Source: Zelopaecilomyces penicillatus (Eukaryota; Ascomycota; Sordariomycetes; Hypocreales; Pseudodiploosporaceae). From it: a stretch of DNA of 64,000 nt. Numbering within the stretch: position 1 is the first letter of the stretch; each line of letters starts with the position of its first letter. The stretch lies in NCBI GenBank assembly GCA_005765155.1, contig VCCP01000001.1, forward strand, positions 5,022,001 to 5,086,000. The letters run 5' to 3'. Positions 22,441 to 35,368 of this stretch are shown here, piece after piece. The translations under genes were made by a program, and so were the position numbers. The notes under the pieces were generated by a model. That model searched no databases and was not told the DNA's origin. It was given only the letters and a program-made list of their open reading frames with translations.

Positions 22441-24667
22441 GTGCTCTGCACCGTGCGGGCATCGCCAAGTGCCAAGAGGCTTCCAATGGGTGTGGGCTGC
22501 AAGTGCTGGGATGGCGCTGGGATGGCGGCGGCGGCGGCAGGCAGGGGCATGCTATGGCCCATGAGCGAGAAGACAGGTCTTGAGAGTGGACTTGATAATG
22601 TGGACCTGGCAAAATGCTTGTTGGACGCAGGTAAGGCTACGGCAGTTTAGAGACGCCACCGCTGTGGAGATGGTCTGCGAGAAGGTGCTGAACGAGATTA
22701 TGCAGGGACTGTGCCAGACAGGGTGCGAGTATCCATATAGGTACCAGTAACAATCTCTTGCACAGGTCGGTGTAGGCGAGTTGTGTTAATTCCAGTGTAT
22801 GGCTCTATAGGCCTTTGTAGCCCGCTCGGTGGTTGTATGTGGGCGATTAAAGTGCCCTGGTGTATACGCAGTCAACAAGGAGATCCATCCACCCATCCAC
22901 CTACCTATCTACTTACTTGCCTGGAGGTGATAATATGTGTATTGCATGAATGAAGATACCAGTGTGTATATTCATAAGTTCTCATGTCGACGTGTCGGAT
23001 AAATGCATGCCACGTAAGTGTGGTTGGCTTACTTGCATATGTACTGATGGATTAGGTGTGCCGTGCGAAGGAACTTTCTCCCCCCTCCACCCTCTACGCA
23101 CCGCGATGTGGAACACGCACGGAGTACTCGACCAAGAACAGACGGAGCGCGGAGCAGTGGCAGCCGCCGTCATCAACTTCACAAACACGCCGGCCGGGTG
23201 GGTTTAGGGTGTCAAGCCACGGGTGGCCGGGGAGTCAGCACAGTGCAGCTGTGACGTAGGCCAGGGATGGAGGCGAGCCAGCGCCATCGACGTCGATGTG
23301 CAATGAGAATGCTAAAGAGTATGATGCCACAGACGCAAGTGGAGAAGAAAATGAAAAGAAGAGCTTCTGTCCAGCCTTCCACTGACATCGAATGTAAACA
23401 TTCGAGAGGTTGCCTCAAGTCGTGGACTAGCGGTATGGATGATCTCTGCAAGGAAATTTTTGTTTGCAGACAAGAAAGTCAAGTTGCTTCACATAAAACA
23501 CAAAAGGCAAAGGGATCTGTCGCAAATGGAATCAACAGATACCATCGGTTGAGAACTTCTTGAAAGATACACATGTGGGTATGGAGTCGAAGCGCATCTC
23601 AGGGGGCGGAGTGGGAGGATGGAGGACAAGGTTCCCAACGGCGGCTTGTGGCTTAAACGGAAGCAGTGGGTCCAGGGTTGATAGATATCAACAGGTCAAG
23701 CAGTTCAAAACCACGTCGTTGCCTGTCATCTGCTCCCCTCCTCCCCACACACAACGAAACAGACTTGAATCCATGTCATTTGGCGCAAGACAAGTATTAA
23801 TTAGTGACGGTTTGAACAGCCACACATGTAAGGCATGCTGCTCCCAGGCTTTTTACAGTTAGTTAATCATGTCCGTACCGTTGTATTTCTCCGTTCAGTG
23901 GAAAGGTGACGACAGTGTGGAAAACGGTACGACTGTTCAAAACGAGACCCCTTGTAGCAATCTGATGGCTCAGATCGGGGGAGAACTGCCGTACTGCCCA
24001 ACTGAGCAATTACCTGCCTTGTGCTTTAGGCGTAGCAACCCCTTTCATTACTGTGGATAAGATGTCTCCAGCGCCGCAAACTCTCGAAAAGGCGAACGAA
24101 CAGCAAGATAATTTAAGCAGCATCAGTTGGAAAGAAATTCGGGTTGGGACAATAAAGCTTCATCAGATCTTGTCGTTCCCCCAAAGCTTTTAGGTGTCAA
24201 TCCCTGGATAAAGTGGCTGTTGGTGCTTCCACTTATGTCTGTGGGTAACCAGCTGGTCAGGCTTGACTGTACATGTTCAATGTCGATGCTTACTTCTTCA
24301 TTTGTGGGATTATAACTGGTGGTGGTTTGGATAGCGTCTTTTGAGTCCGTCATACTGCATCATGGCATCCAATGCAAGTTGATGTTATTACTGATATCAT
24401 TCCACAGGTGCTGTGGTGTATGGCATCTTCTCTAGTGTTTAATACTTGTATTTCGCAGGCAGAGCGTTGTGGTGAAAATGTGGTTGAGGTGAGCTAAACC
24501 GGGGAGAAGGTCAACACAACGCTGACAGTGCGACAGACCACAAGCATTCCTGTTTTGACCGGGCTTGGGGTGATGGGGGATGGCGGCGGAACTGCGCACA
24601 CACCACAGGCGTCGTGCCAGGACTTGGATCAGTGGGTGGGTGAGTTTGCAAGTGTGTGAGCGTGTGA

Positions 24668-24692
24668 GTTGTGTGTGTGTGAGAGAGAGAAA
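24668..24692. repeat. Compound (TG)n(AG)n microsatellite
   Basis: A TG run passes directly into GA repeats, the same order as the tract at 13253. It lies in the gene desert. Confidence 0.75.
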
Positions 24693-26164
24693 GAAGGCCC
24701 TAGCTGGGGGTTTGGTTGTGGCGACAAACCCCAACACACGCGCGGTATTACATGTACAGCACACGGTAACGATGGACCGCTCGCCGGTGCAGCGCAGCGC
24801 ACAGAAGGCAGGTGCCGGCGTTAACAGCCGGCCGCGCGGACCATGGCAGGACCAAGCGTTGCGGCTGCTCCACTGTTGGTCCCTCCCCAGGCTACGCTAG
24901 CACATTGCTTGTTTGCCCTCTTGCCCTCCAACCCTTATTAGGGCATCTTAGCCCAAGGCCAGCCACGCTGTAGGCATACGGAGGCGTACTATAGCAATGG
25001 AGGTAGGTAAGCAAGTAATAATAAGGTAAGGCAAGGCAAGGTATCAAATTAATGTGCTGATGTCTGTTCGCCTTCAGGGATTTCAACCCATCCAGCCACT
25101 TCTCTCTCCTCGTAAAACCCAAACTACAACACGGCACAATGGCATCCGCAGGCCACCGAGTCAACAGCCGGGACTGATTACCCACAAAACAACTCTTACA
25201 CCCCAATACAGGTCCCTATATGCCGGCTCATCACAGAGCCTGACCGTCGCATTTGGGAGGCAAATCTTGGACCCCATGCACACCCTGCAACCCTCGTGCA
25301 TCATTCAGCAAATGAACCATACCCAGACGTCAGTACAAAGCTACAAATTACCATGATGTAGAGCTTGAGCAGAAACGTGCGCAGTAATAGATACCTTGAG
25401 CAAGTTGCGTGGTTTTTCTAACTAACTTTGGTTGCCTCTGTTTTCGAGCTGTCAATCATGTACTCATACTTGTCTAACTAAGCTCATCTTCATCTTGAAA
25501 TGCTCTTGATATAGCGCACGGACTGGTATAACATGATAGTAGTCCATTTCGCGACGCAGATTGTGTTCTGTAGTTTGCGGAAGAACCCGATGCTGTGCAA
25601 CATGCCAACCTCACCTCAGTAATAATCCTTACTTTAATTACAACGTAAAAGCTGAACTAGCAAGAGCGAGCATGTCGTTTTCGATGCTTTCCATAGATTG
25701 GATAGAGGGAACTCTGTACACCTACTGAACGACGCTCAAAATGGACATATCTAATCCTAAGGTGGTATCTGTTTTGTGAGGGACAGTTCCATTTGGGGCT
25801 CTGCAGATGACAAGACCGTATTGGTACAAACCGTTATTACAGCTACCTGTGTGGCAAATCGCATTGCCAGCCCATCTATGTGGAACAGAGTGGCATCATG
25901 GCAGTTGAAATACACCATCCCCCTTGCTCTTTCCAGCCAGAAACACCAATATGGGTCCAAGTAGAGGCGAAAGACGACATACTTCCAGGTGCTGTAAGTT
26001 GCTCCTGTAGGGAACTGTACATGTAACGGCACCCGCGAGTCACGTTCGTTCCTTTCGTAGCATCACAAACAGGCTAATCATGTCCTCTCAGTACCAGTTT
26101 GGAGGCAAGTACTACCGCTCTAGTCAGATCTGTCAAGCACTAGGAGCTTGGTACAGTAGTGCCT

Positions 26165-26230
26165 GCCAGCATATTCTGTTGCTGCTGCTGCTCTTTTCTC
26201 TTCTTGTCTTTTCTTTTCTTTGCTTTCCTT
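26165..26230. repeat. Polypyrimidine tract with GCT triplets
   Basis: Four GCT triplets are followed by about 45 nt made almost only of C and T in TTTTCTTTC-like units. No gene is nearby. It is simple sequence. Confidence 0.6.
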
Positions 26231-29200
26231 GCGCTGCTTGAACATGGTGGCTATGTTGGTGTGCAACCTCCAGAGATAGTATTAGCAAAGCTTGCATCTG
26301 TACCCATTCGTTGTGTGAAGTAATAACATGGGGAGAACACAGCACGAAATGTACCGTTTACTGTAATACAGTGTGCGATATTTGGCACTGGCAAGCTTGG
26401 CGAAAGTGGCGCATTTAAAGGCACGCCTTGGCGCGAACGGGGCGCCACAATTGCCTTCGCTACCGAAGGGACGGGCGTTGTGCAACAGCAGCCTTGTCCC
26501 TTAGGCCACAAAATCCCGCGCCTTCCGCGAGTAGGGAGCCTTGAAAGGGAAGCGGTAAGCCGGATCGGGACACTTGAAACGCGCCATCCCAGCTGGGCCT
26601 CCCTGCTCGGTCCTGAAATGGGTGCAGCACGACCCACCACATCTCAGCTTCGAAGGTGCAGAGCCTGCAGAGGTTCTCAGACAAACATAATTCCTTCGTG
26701 CTGTGGGTGGGCTCGTCGCGGACAAACACCGCGACAGGCTTATCTTCTGGATGGATTCTTGGGTTCTTACCACAGCGAATCATCTGGGTCAACTCCAGGG
26801 TTGGACTCCAGGTACTTGTACACACAAAACCTTGTTCCTTGAGTTCCAAGCACAACGACCGCAGATGAGCCTTCGACACTGGTCTTCGGTGTCTACCTCT
26901 GGGCCAATGATTGCCATCGATATTGCTTCCATCCATGACCAGCGGAGGAGCCCATCGCTTCCTCCGCCGCTCCGTCTCCCCTTCCCAAGATTATCCAGAG
27001 CAGCTCTGTGTGGTAGGTTGTGTGGAGAGCAATTTCAAGCCCATGAAGTCCTGGTAAATTCACAATATTACAGTGCATTCGCCCTACACTGGTAATACGA
27101 GTACGCTGCGTACTAGAGGGCCAACATGTACAGACCATCTTTCAAACTTATTGGTACAGATATATGACCTGAGTGAGCCCTTGAATAAAGTGGCAGTTAT
27201 GAAGAGGGGTCTCGGCATCTATGGCTGGGCACCTACCCGCGCCAGAAAAAAAACATGAATGCTTTCTTGCTGTCAAGTCTACCTCCAAAGCTTGGAAATT
27301 ACAACGAAGAAGAGCCGGGCAGCCACTTCATTGAATGAAATGAAGGGTTCAAAGCACCACCACATAAGAGCTGAGTATGAAGTGTCACGGCGCACACCCT
27401 CCTTAGGACATTTATGAAATCACCCACGGTCACGGCAGACAGTGTCGGATATGTGCGGGAGCAGATGGAAGCGAGCGTTTAGTTCCGGCCCAAGTCTCTA
27501 CCAGGGTTGTTAGCTGGCTGGAAGGTCGCGTTGTGAACTCGCGACATTCAGCAATTTGGAACGGGGTCTTTCTTTTTTGAAGATGATGATAGGCTTAGTT
27601 CTGCGCATTCAACAAACATCGTGAAAAACGATGCGTGGGTTCACATCTGAGTGCGGAGAGATCGGCGATGGGACACGTGCCGGCAATACCAATCATCACG
27701 ATCTTCAATCATTTTTTCCCTCGGTCCACTATCCAGGAACCGGATCAACAGATGATCTCCCGCGCTTGCAGCAACGATAGAACATCAAAGTGCGCAGCTA
27801 TTCCTCGCCGAAACTTTAGATTGATGCACAGCAGCACAGCACGTTGAGGCAGCATAAAAGCATGCAAGTATGGTGCTTGACTTCACACGCGCTGAGTCCT
27901 ACTGCTACCGTTATGTAATAATTTGTCGCCTTTCAACCCCTGCTTAGGAGACGAACCCGAAATTCCTCTCGGTCAAAGACCGACCCGTGCACGCTATGAC
28001 GTCAGGGTCGTTTACCTAGCCCAACATGTATTGCTGCCGTACTCAAACCCATTAGATGCTCAAAAGCGACAGAAGAAAGTAAAGGGCGCTCACCATACAC
28101 CTAGTGTGCAGGTATTATAGTTAAACGTGCCGAGGTGCTATGTTTGATGAAGGTGCTCCGTAGTGATAGTGTCGAATGCACATCGTACGCATACAAATAA
28201 TATCAGCTCCGTTGAGGCAAAACGTCTCGCTATCACTGACTATCAATAGTTGTCATCCGAGTCCTACCCTTGCGCCTTCAATCATTACGTAGTACTGTAT
28301 GTGCGATGACCCCCAACACATCCAGAGCGATGGATTAGAAGTCTTTTTCAGAGACGTGCATGCATTGCCATCCGCCACACCGCCGACGATACACTGTAAG
28401 CATGAGTTGGGGGGCCTTACAGCGCACGTGGCGGCCTGTGAATTCACATCCAATACAATTGTACCTATGATGTCTTGACAAGGGGCAGGGCACTCCAGGC
28501 CTATCTTTCAGTGGGCTCTACGGCTGGAACAGCAGCCATACACCAACATCAGAGCTCATGTCGGGCCAGTAGACAATCGACGTGGGGGTCGGACGGGCTT
28601 GATCGTGGGATGAGATGGTTAGGATTGGACGAAAGGTTCGTGCGGATATTAATGCTCTGTATGCGGACCGAGGCAGAACCAGAGAGGAGGTACAATTAGA
28701 ACCGGCCTCGATGCAACGTCAGTCCACCATCTAGTGGGAATGGAAGGCTGTCAAAGGGCTGTCAAGGGCTTTGGAGAGAGAGGGAGAGTGGGAGAGAAAA
28801 AGGCGTTAATAACAGAGCTGTCGGCCAGGCAAAGAGGCAGCGATCAGGGTGCAACTCCCGACGGGCCAAGTGCTTGGCACGCGCTACTGGAGGACTTTAA
28901 AATTTGTGCTTCTTTTGCTGGTCTCAATATGGTTTCCCGAGCGCTTGTAGTTTTCGGGGAAGGGTGTCATTAGGTAACTGAAAGATGATCCCTCCCTCCT
29001 TGTTCATATGTTTTATTAATAGTGTGTTGTGAAGAGAACCGGGCTGTGCATTTGCATAGGTGTAGAGAGATATAGCCTCATCGAGATGGATAATGTGCAA
29101 GCATACGGAGTATGTCAAGTAGGTATGTATTAGCTAATTCGTGCTGTGCGCCCCCCACACACACAGAGGCGTGGACAAGGCCGCTTTCAGCATGCCATTT

Positions 29201-30153
29201 GCTCCAGATTCCCATCTCCAAACCTACCTAGTTGCAGTCGAGCTCTTGTGGCTTTGTCTGTGTTGTACGTAAATTAATGTACAAAGGACAAACTCCATGA
29301 ACGGACATCAAATTGCCCCTCAGCACTGTCACCAATAATGCAAGTTTCCCTTCCTCGATGACGGCATTTATGAATGGTCCTGGCTACAATGGTGACTGTA
29401 GGCTCCAGCATCTGCATCTGTAACGGAAACGTCATCAGCCTGACAAGACAAGACAAGGCAGCCTGGCTCTGATGTGTCTTTTGTACGACCCAACCTCCGC
29501 ATTCGTGCATGCCATGAGCTCACCGAACACCCTTTAGAGACCAATAGATCTTTCCGCTTTCCAAAAGGAGAAGATAGAAGTGTCCAATCCCGTTCTTGTT
29601 TCTTCTTTTTTTACTTTCCCATCTAGCTAAGAGGGTGTAGCTATTACTTGTATTAAAAAACAGTTTGGAATATTTGAAGATTTTGGGTTGTTCCTTCAGG
29701 AGTTCGATAAATGAAGCACACAGCACAACCGCTCCCTTTAACGCACATATATATACACCTAAGCATATGTAGATGTTAGATGCCACAATGATACAAGACA
29801 TAATTCTGGAATTACGTGCTTATAGAAGGGCATGGGTTGTCAACGAGAAGGCAAAGAAGAAGAAAAGTCTCAAGGAGCAGATGGACCGAGATATTTTGAA
29901 GCAAGGGCAAAAGGGCGGAGAATACAAACAAGTGCGTGTGGTACACAAGTAAAATATGTATACATGTACGTGTGCGTATGTGTGTGTGTGTCGGTAATGT
30001 GAGTTGGGTTTCTGTGTGAGACAAAACAAAAAAAGGAAGAGAGACATTTGCGTCGTCCCCCCCATGCAAAAAATGCGATATTTTCCTGGGTCCGTGGTCG
30101 TGCTCACTATGACGTAGTTGGCACCTAAAAACGACGTATCTGACGATGGCGTG

Positions 30154-30173
30154 CACACACACACACACACACA
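30154..30173. repeat. (CA)n microsatellite
   Basis: About nine to ten uninterrupted CA units in the desert between flbC and Rax2. A TGTG run near 29979-29993 lies close by. Confidence 0.85.
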
Positions 30174-31614
30174 GAGGATGAGAAGGGGAGGGGTTTTTCA
30201 AGAATGGATTGTGCATAGGAATTCGTTATAGTAGGATGAGGGGGGTGTGTGAACGTGGAGAGCGCAAAAGCATCCCGCTCTTTTTGTGTACAAGCCAGAG
30301 CTGCAGTGAATTCGTCCCATGAGGTTACAGCTTGATACTGATATATATATGGTCAAGAGAAACAGTTTAGCCTAGATCATCCAGCATCACTTAATCTACG
30401 ATCCATCTTCAACAAAACAGAGTCTGATGTTGAACCTAAATAGAAACCTAAATCTGTGTAATTAAACGGCGTAAGATTCAGCATAAATGGCCAACATGAG
30501 AACAGTCAAGAGGTCTGCCACTTCATCTACCACGCAAAAAAAACCCAAGAGTCGATACTTCGCCAACACATCATGGAACGGCAATGTACTACTCGAATAT
30601 TCGACACACAACCGGACAATATCTTCCGGAAGAATGCCCCATCTATATGCTTGTCATCCTCCCCCTCGCTCACTACTGGTGCAAGTCTCGGCCGCCCTAC
30701 CGTACGTAGGGACTTGGAAGTCGGTGAAAGAGATATGGAATGCAAGCCCACGACATGTGTAGCTGTTGTCAGAATAGCCGTCCTTCCCAAAATGAATTAG
30801 ACTCGAAGATGGCACGATTTGACCTCACAGGGGGGGAGCGCCAGTTTGGCCATAACTAACAACGTGAAAATCACCCGACATAAAAAACAGCAACCCTCAT
30901 ATTCCATGTCAAAATTGTCATTCAGATTAAGCTACCATAGCTCTATCTACCTACCACACAAGCCCAATTCCAGGTGTCTCGCACCTTTTTTTTTTGCCAA
31001 AAATAGTAAAAGAAATTGCCCCTACTCCCCGAACTCATGGCTTCAACCACATGGTCTTCGTTGCTAATCCTCCCCTAAACATTGAACAAAAAAAGAAAAA
31101 GGAAATATATGTTCACCCAGATGGTGAGAGACAAACAGTCTTTGTGTCGGAGACTGTGGGAGTGATAATGTACACTTGATATGTGATTGTTGGGACCAGG
31201 GAATGAAGCTGAATGGTGTGAAGCTTGTTGAATGAGAGATGAGAAACGGACAAGACACGACATGCTGGGTTCGTGCCTGCCTTATAAGAAATGTTAAAAA
31301 TTAACAGGTAGTCGTAACCTCGTGAAGCGAAGAACAAATAAATAGAAAAGTTGTGGAGAAGAGGTATAGGACATCTCCGTCAGATAGCTGTGGAAAGAGT
31401 CCAACAAAACTAGTGAGAATAGCAGCACCATGCAATGCCAGAAGCTGCTACACAGACGGATTCATGTCCTAGGGTCTCTCGAAGTTGTGGGTATCTAGCC
31501 CTCCGTGTAGTTTTTGTCGTTTCTGATCCGATATACCTTGAACGCCTATCCAAACGCCGGTTGCTGAGCAACGATGCCTTGAAAGATTTGAGAAGCTGAT
31601 CCTTGGACCTCGTA

Positions 31615-34600
31615 TCATACATGTGGCACGGCGCCTCCTGGACGGCTCTTCCCAAGAGATTCGAGAAGCTCATGGGGTGGAATTCGCTGCATTCCATTGC
31701 CGCGGTCATACATGGATGTTGGCGCCGGACTATAGCCCTCACGCTTCTTCCGCAAGCGATCCAGGATGATACCGCCAACAACGAGAAGGAGAATGAGGCC
31801 AAGGGAAATTGCAAGTCCAATGAGAACAACAAAAACTAACGGCAAGTGTTTTTCTATGCAAGCAACATGATTAGTTCAGTCCATGAGCCATAAGGCATTG
31901 GGGAAACTTACTACCGGAGGAAAAGAAGTCATCCTTCTGGGAAAACAATCTGGCGATGCTGCCCGCGCCGTTGCTTGAGCTGGTAGTAAAGGCATAAGGC
32001 TGGTAGGTCGTGCCATTGAATAATGCGGCGGAAACGGTACCCACATTAGGGATATCGATGGAACCAGTGAGCATCAACACTTGCTTATCATCAAGGAGGT
32101 CTGTCTTCTCGTGACCTTTGGTGAGGGTAAAGACCTGCAGGCTTTTAATGACGCTGCCCAATGGAAGTAGTTGCTCAGCGCTGCGCCATTGGGATCCATC
32201 ATACTTCATGAGGTAGACTGAACCATCAGAAGAAGGGCCGGATATCCATATTTGACGCCCATCGCTGGATGCTGGAGTCATGGCATGCACAGGTCCTGGA
32301 ATTCGGTCCGCGCCGGGGAAATCTCTCCAGGTCTGCTTTTTCGCGTTGTAAGTTGCGAGGAACCGTGTGTCACTCCCGTTTGTACGCAAATCACCACCAG
32401 CAATCAGCTCAGTCTTGCTCGACCACATGAGACTTTCCACACTCCCTGCTAGGCTGTTGCCAGGCCTTGTCCACTGCCGGGAATTGGGGTTGTATAGACA
32501 GAGACCGGGACAGTCCAGCGCACCAGCTTTGGTAAAGGAGCCGCCGACATAAATCTCGGCCGTGTTGGGCCGGACTGTAATGGCAGAGACTGTACCATTC
32601 CCGCCAGCAACGGGGGCTGGTTGGCTGATAAAAGACTGCGACGAGAGGTCATAGGCCACTATTCCACCGACATCACCATCGTCAATAGTGCCGCTTACCT
32701 TGCCTCCCGCATAAAGAACACTGCCATGAAGCGCGACAGTCTTGAAAGTCGAATCGGAGGAGATGCCCGAACCAAGGCCACTGATTGAATCTCCATTTTT
32801 ACCATCAATGAGAACGAGGTTTTCAACCACGGTGCCGTTCAAGGTCTGTGCTGAGAAATGACCAGCCAAAATAGTCATGTTCTTGTCATCTTCGTCGTAA
32901 AAGAGGCCTGTGACGACTCCAGAAAGTGATCCATCGGCCAGTGTGTCTCTACGCTTCTTCTTGGATGAAGGAGACTCCTCTTGAATGTCCACGGGGAAAG
33001 CGCCGAGGCCAGCATTACCTAGGGTTGCAGCACCATTTACGCCTAGTTGTGCCGAAGATATGGAGCCCGCAAATAGAGAGTTGTTGTTTGGCAGGTCCAG
33101 CAAGGCAGATGTAAGAACACCTCGATAAGCAGGGACTGCGAGCTTAAGATTCTGAAGCCAGTTCTTCTTCGATGGGACCCAGATAGCGAACCCCTTAACC
33201 CGGCTTGCTTTAGAGTCGCCAAAAGCATTGCATTCCGAGAAGGAACCCGTGAGAGAAATCACAGTCTCGGGGGTATCCTTGGTGATATTAATCCGAAGAG
33301 GCACAATGTGTTCAACTTTTGCATTGACACCTGCACCCAGTGTATCCCAACTCTTTTCTTTGGTGTCATAAACAGCCACGCGATTGAGACCATTTTTGCC
33401 GTTGGTCAGCTTGTTAGTGAAGTCACCACCAACAAAAAGCTTGGTGTTCTCGAGATGCATGGCCAATACCTGGCCATTGAGACCACCATCAAGAGATTGG
33501 ACATTCTTGTTGTCCTGAATAGCAACAATGTTTTGGTGATCGTCTGAAGTAAAATTTCCACCAATGTAAGTGGTACCGTCGAATGTTACTAGAGACGTGA
33601 CTCCAGTATTTTCATCAAAACTAGCACCGAGTTTGTTGATCGCCGAATCCTCGAAATTCGACGTATCGATGACGGTGTTATTGGGGTCGAAGTCATATAG
33701 GCCGTTGAGACCTCCAGTTGAGTTAATCAGAGTGAACCCTACTCTCTGGGCGACAAATGCCATCTCACTGATGTCTTGACCAGCGAGGGGAGTAAGGGTG
33801 ACTTTGGGCTTGAAGTTTTCCGAGGTCTTCTCAATATAGCCGAAGTAGATCTGGTCGTATTTATCAAAGTTGTTGGTCTGGAAAAGCGAAGTTGTAAAGT
33901 CAACTTCGTCAGAGTTAGATGACATAACACCGGTTATATTGACTTGCCCTCTGGTTGAGCAAGTTCCATCGGGGATACAGCCAGGCGTATACATATTGAT
34001 AGAATAATTGCCTGATTCAATGATGTTTGGTACGAAGACAACGGACGCCGAGCCAGCTGCAACCGGTCCTGACAATTTGGCAGTAAGATATTTCGAGTTG
34101 CTCTGTAGTGAAGGTGACTCCGACCAGGGGCCCGTCGTCGTTGCTGTCGACGGAAAATCAATCCCCCTACAAGTGGGTTCGTTGAAGTTGGCGATGGCGT
34201 AAGAAAAGATGTCGTCTTGAAACAGTTGAACACCAGCAAGACCAGCCCCGCTTCCATACCACTCGGACATGGAAATCCGGAATCGGTTCATACCAACTTG
34301 GTTGACGAAATGGAAATCCTGAAACTTGATCTTGGGGTTGTCGCTGAGAGGACACTCACTGGAGCAGCTCATATTTCGTCCCGAGGCTGGATCGACGTAG
34401 GTGAGGTTCATGATACCATTGATGGGGAAGCTGGTAAAGCGGAAGGTTTTGGTACCTCGACCATCTTTGTGAGTATTCCACAACCTGAGCTTGGTGGGCA
34501 GAAAGTTGAACGCAAAATTTGCCTCCCAGGCGCCGGGTTTGCCATCAGCAGCCAACCACGTACGGCCGGAACCGTCTGACCCAGTTGAGCAGACAATGTT

Positions 34601-35368
34601 CTTGGGGTTGTTGAATCCTTCCTCAGGTGAACTGTTTTCGGCTGTAATCTCTGCAGTTGCTAGATTGACAGTCTGGCCATCTGGCTCAGTTGGTGTGCTA
34701 ACATTACCCAGACCGGTGAAGCTTCCGCCAAAAATAATGTGCCCATTGGAAGATTTCGTAATTGCCTCAACAGGGCCATTGAAGCCGGCAAATGGGAGAT
34801 TGGTCCATCCGCTGTCAGCCAGCCAAGCAATTGCATTCGTTGAGTTAGCACCCTTGAAGTTGCCGCCAATGTAGACCACATCTTGTTCATTGTCGCACAA
34901 GATTGCATTCACTTCGCCCTCCAGACCATCTATTGGGGAAACCTTGCCAGTAGTCGGATTGAAAAAGGCCATGGCTGTTGATTTTATACCGTCAAGGCTC
35001 GTGAAATTACCTCCAATTATAACACCCTCAGTATCGCCATCTTTGAAGGGGCACATTGCGAGGACCGATGCATCGGAAGAGACAATAGAGGCCATTGCGC
35101 CATTCGGCAGTGGCATGAGAAGAGACTCGCTGCCATTTGTACTGAGGGGTTTGGCGATTTGACCCTCAAATTCGTATAACGAGATGCCGTTGAAGTCGCC
35201 AGCAATACCAATCCGTCCCAGGTTAGAAAAGTCCAGGTCTGCTGGCGGAACTGAAACAAATTCAACGGCTCGAGACACCGACGGTGCAAGCGCTGCCAGC
35301 GCTATAAGACTTGATCCCATACCCAGGGCATGTCGCGCCGTCGGGCGTCTCTGAAAAGATAATCGCAT
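31615..35368 (-). CDS. rax2: Rax2-type cortical polarity marker, single-pass membrane protein
   Basis: Cell-surface glycoprotein that marks growth or bud sites and supports polarised growth. Two exons on the minus strand, 35368-31912 and 31853-31615, give 1231 residues, the usual Rax2 size. The N-terminus has a basic start and a hydrophobic signal segment (SSLIALAALAPSVSRA). The long ectodomain has repeated beta-propeller-like blades with IGGNFTSLDG, YIGGNFTSDD, FVGGDFTN and YVGGSFTKAG, and many N-glycosylation sequons. Exon 2 carries the transmembrane helix (LVFVVLIGLAISLGLILLLV) and a short cytoplasmic tail ending RPGGAVPHV. The 58-bp intron (31854-31911) has two possible donors 3 nt apart; I chose GTAAGT. 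The ATG at 35368 is the one directly before the signal peptide. If the intron were kept, the protein would stop before the membrane helix. Confidence 0.93.

Larger units (their letters stand above)
21180..31614. other. Gene desert upstream of flbC
   Basis: About 10.4 kb between the flbC start and the Rax2 stop with no supported gene. Open frames reach 222 codons but are shadows of the flbC leader or low-complexity. None shows a family motif or a join to another frame. Nameable contents are the TG-rich flbC leader (to about 21350), a plus-strand TATA box at 22433, simple repeats near 22310, 22520, 24670, 26190, 29980 and 30155, and a stop-poor stretch at 26400-26960. The part near flbC is probably its extended regulatory region. 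Confidence 0.6.

Noticed and set aside
29812..30216. 134-codon minus-strand frame rich in His, Thr and Cys
   Set aside because: It is mostly translation of CA/TG simple repeats.
12938..31614. RIP-mutated transposon relics in the desert
   Set aside because: The sequence is not strongly AT-rich, and I see no reverse transcriptase, transposase or long terminal repeats.
33283..34874. Plus-strand open frames inside Rax2 and similar frames inside SF3B1, UTP12 and the lipoxygenase
   Set aside because: They are antisense or shifted shadows of strongly supported genes and show no independent family features.
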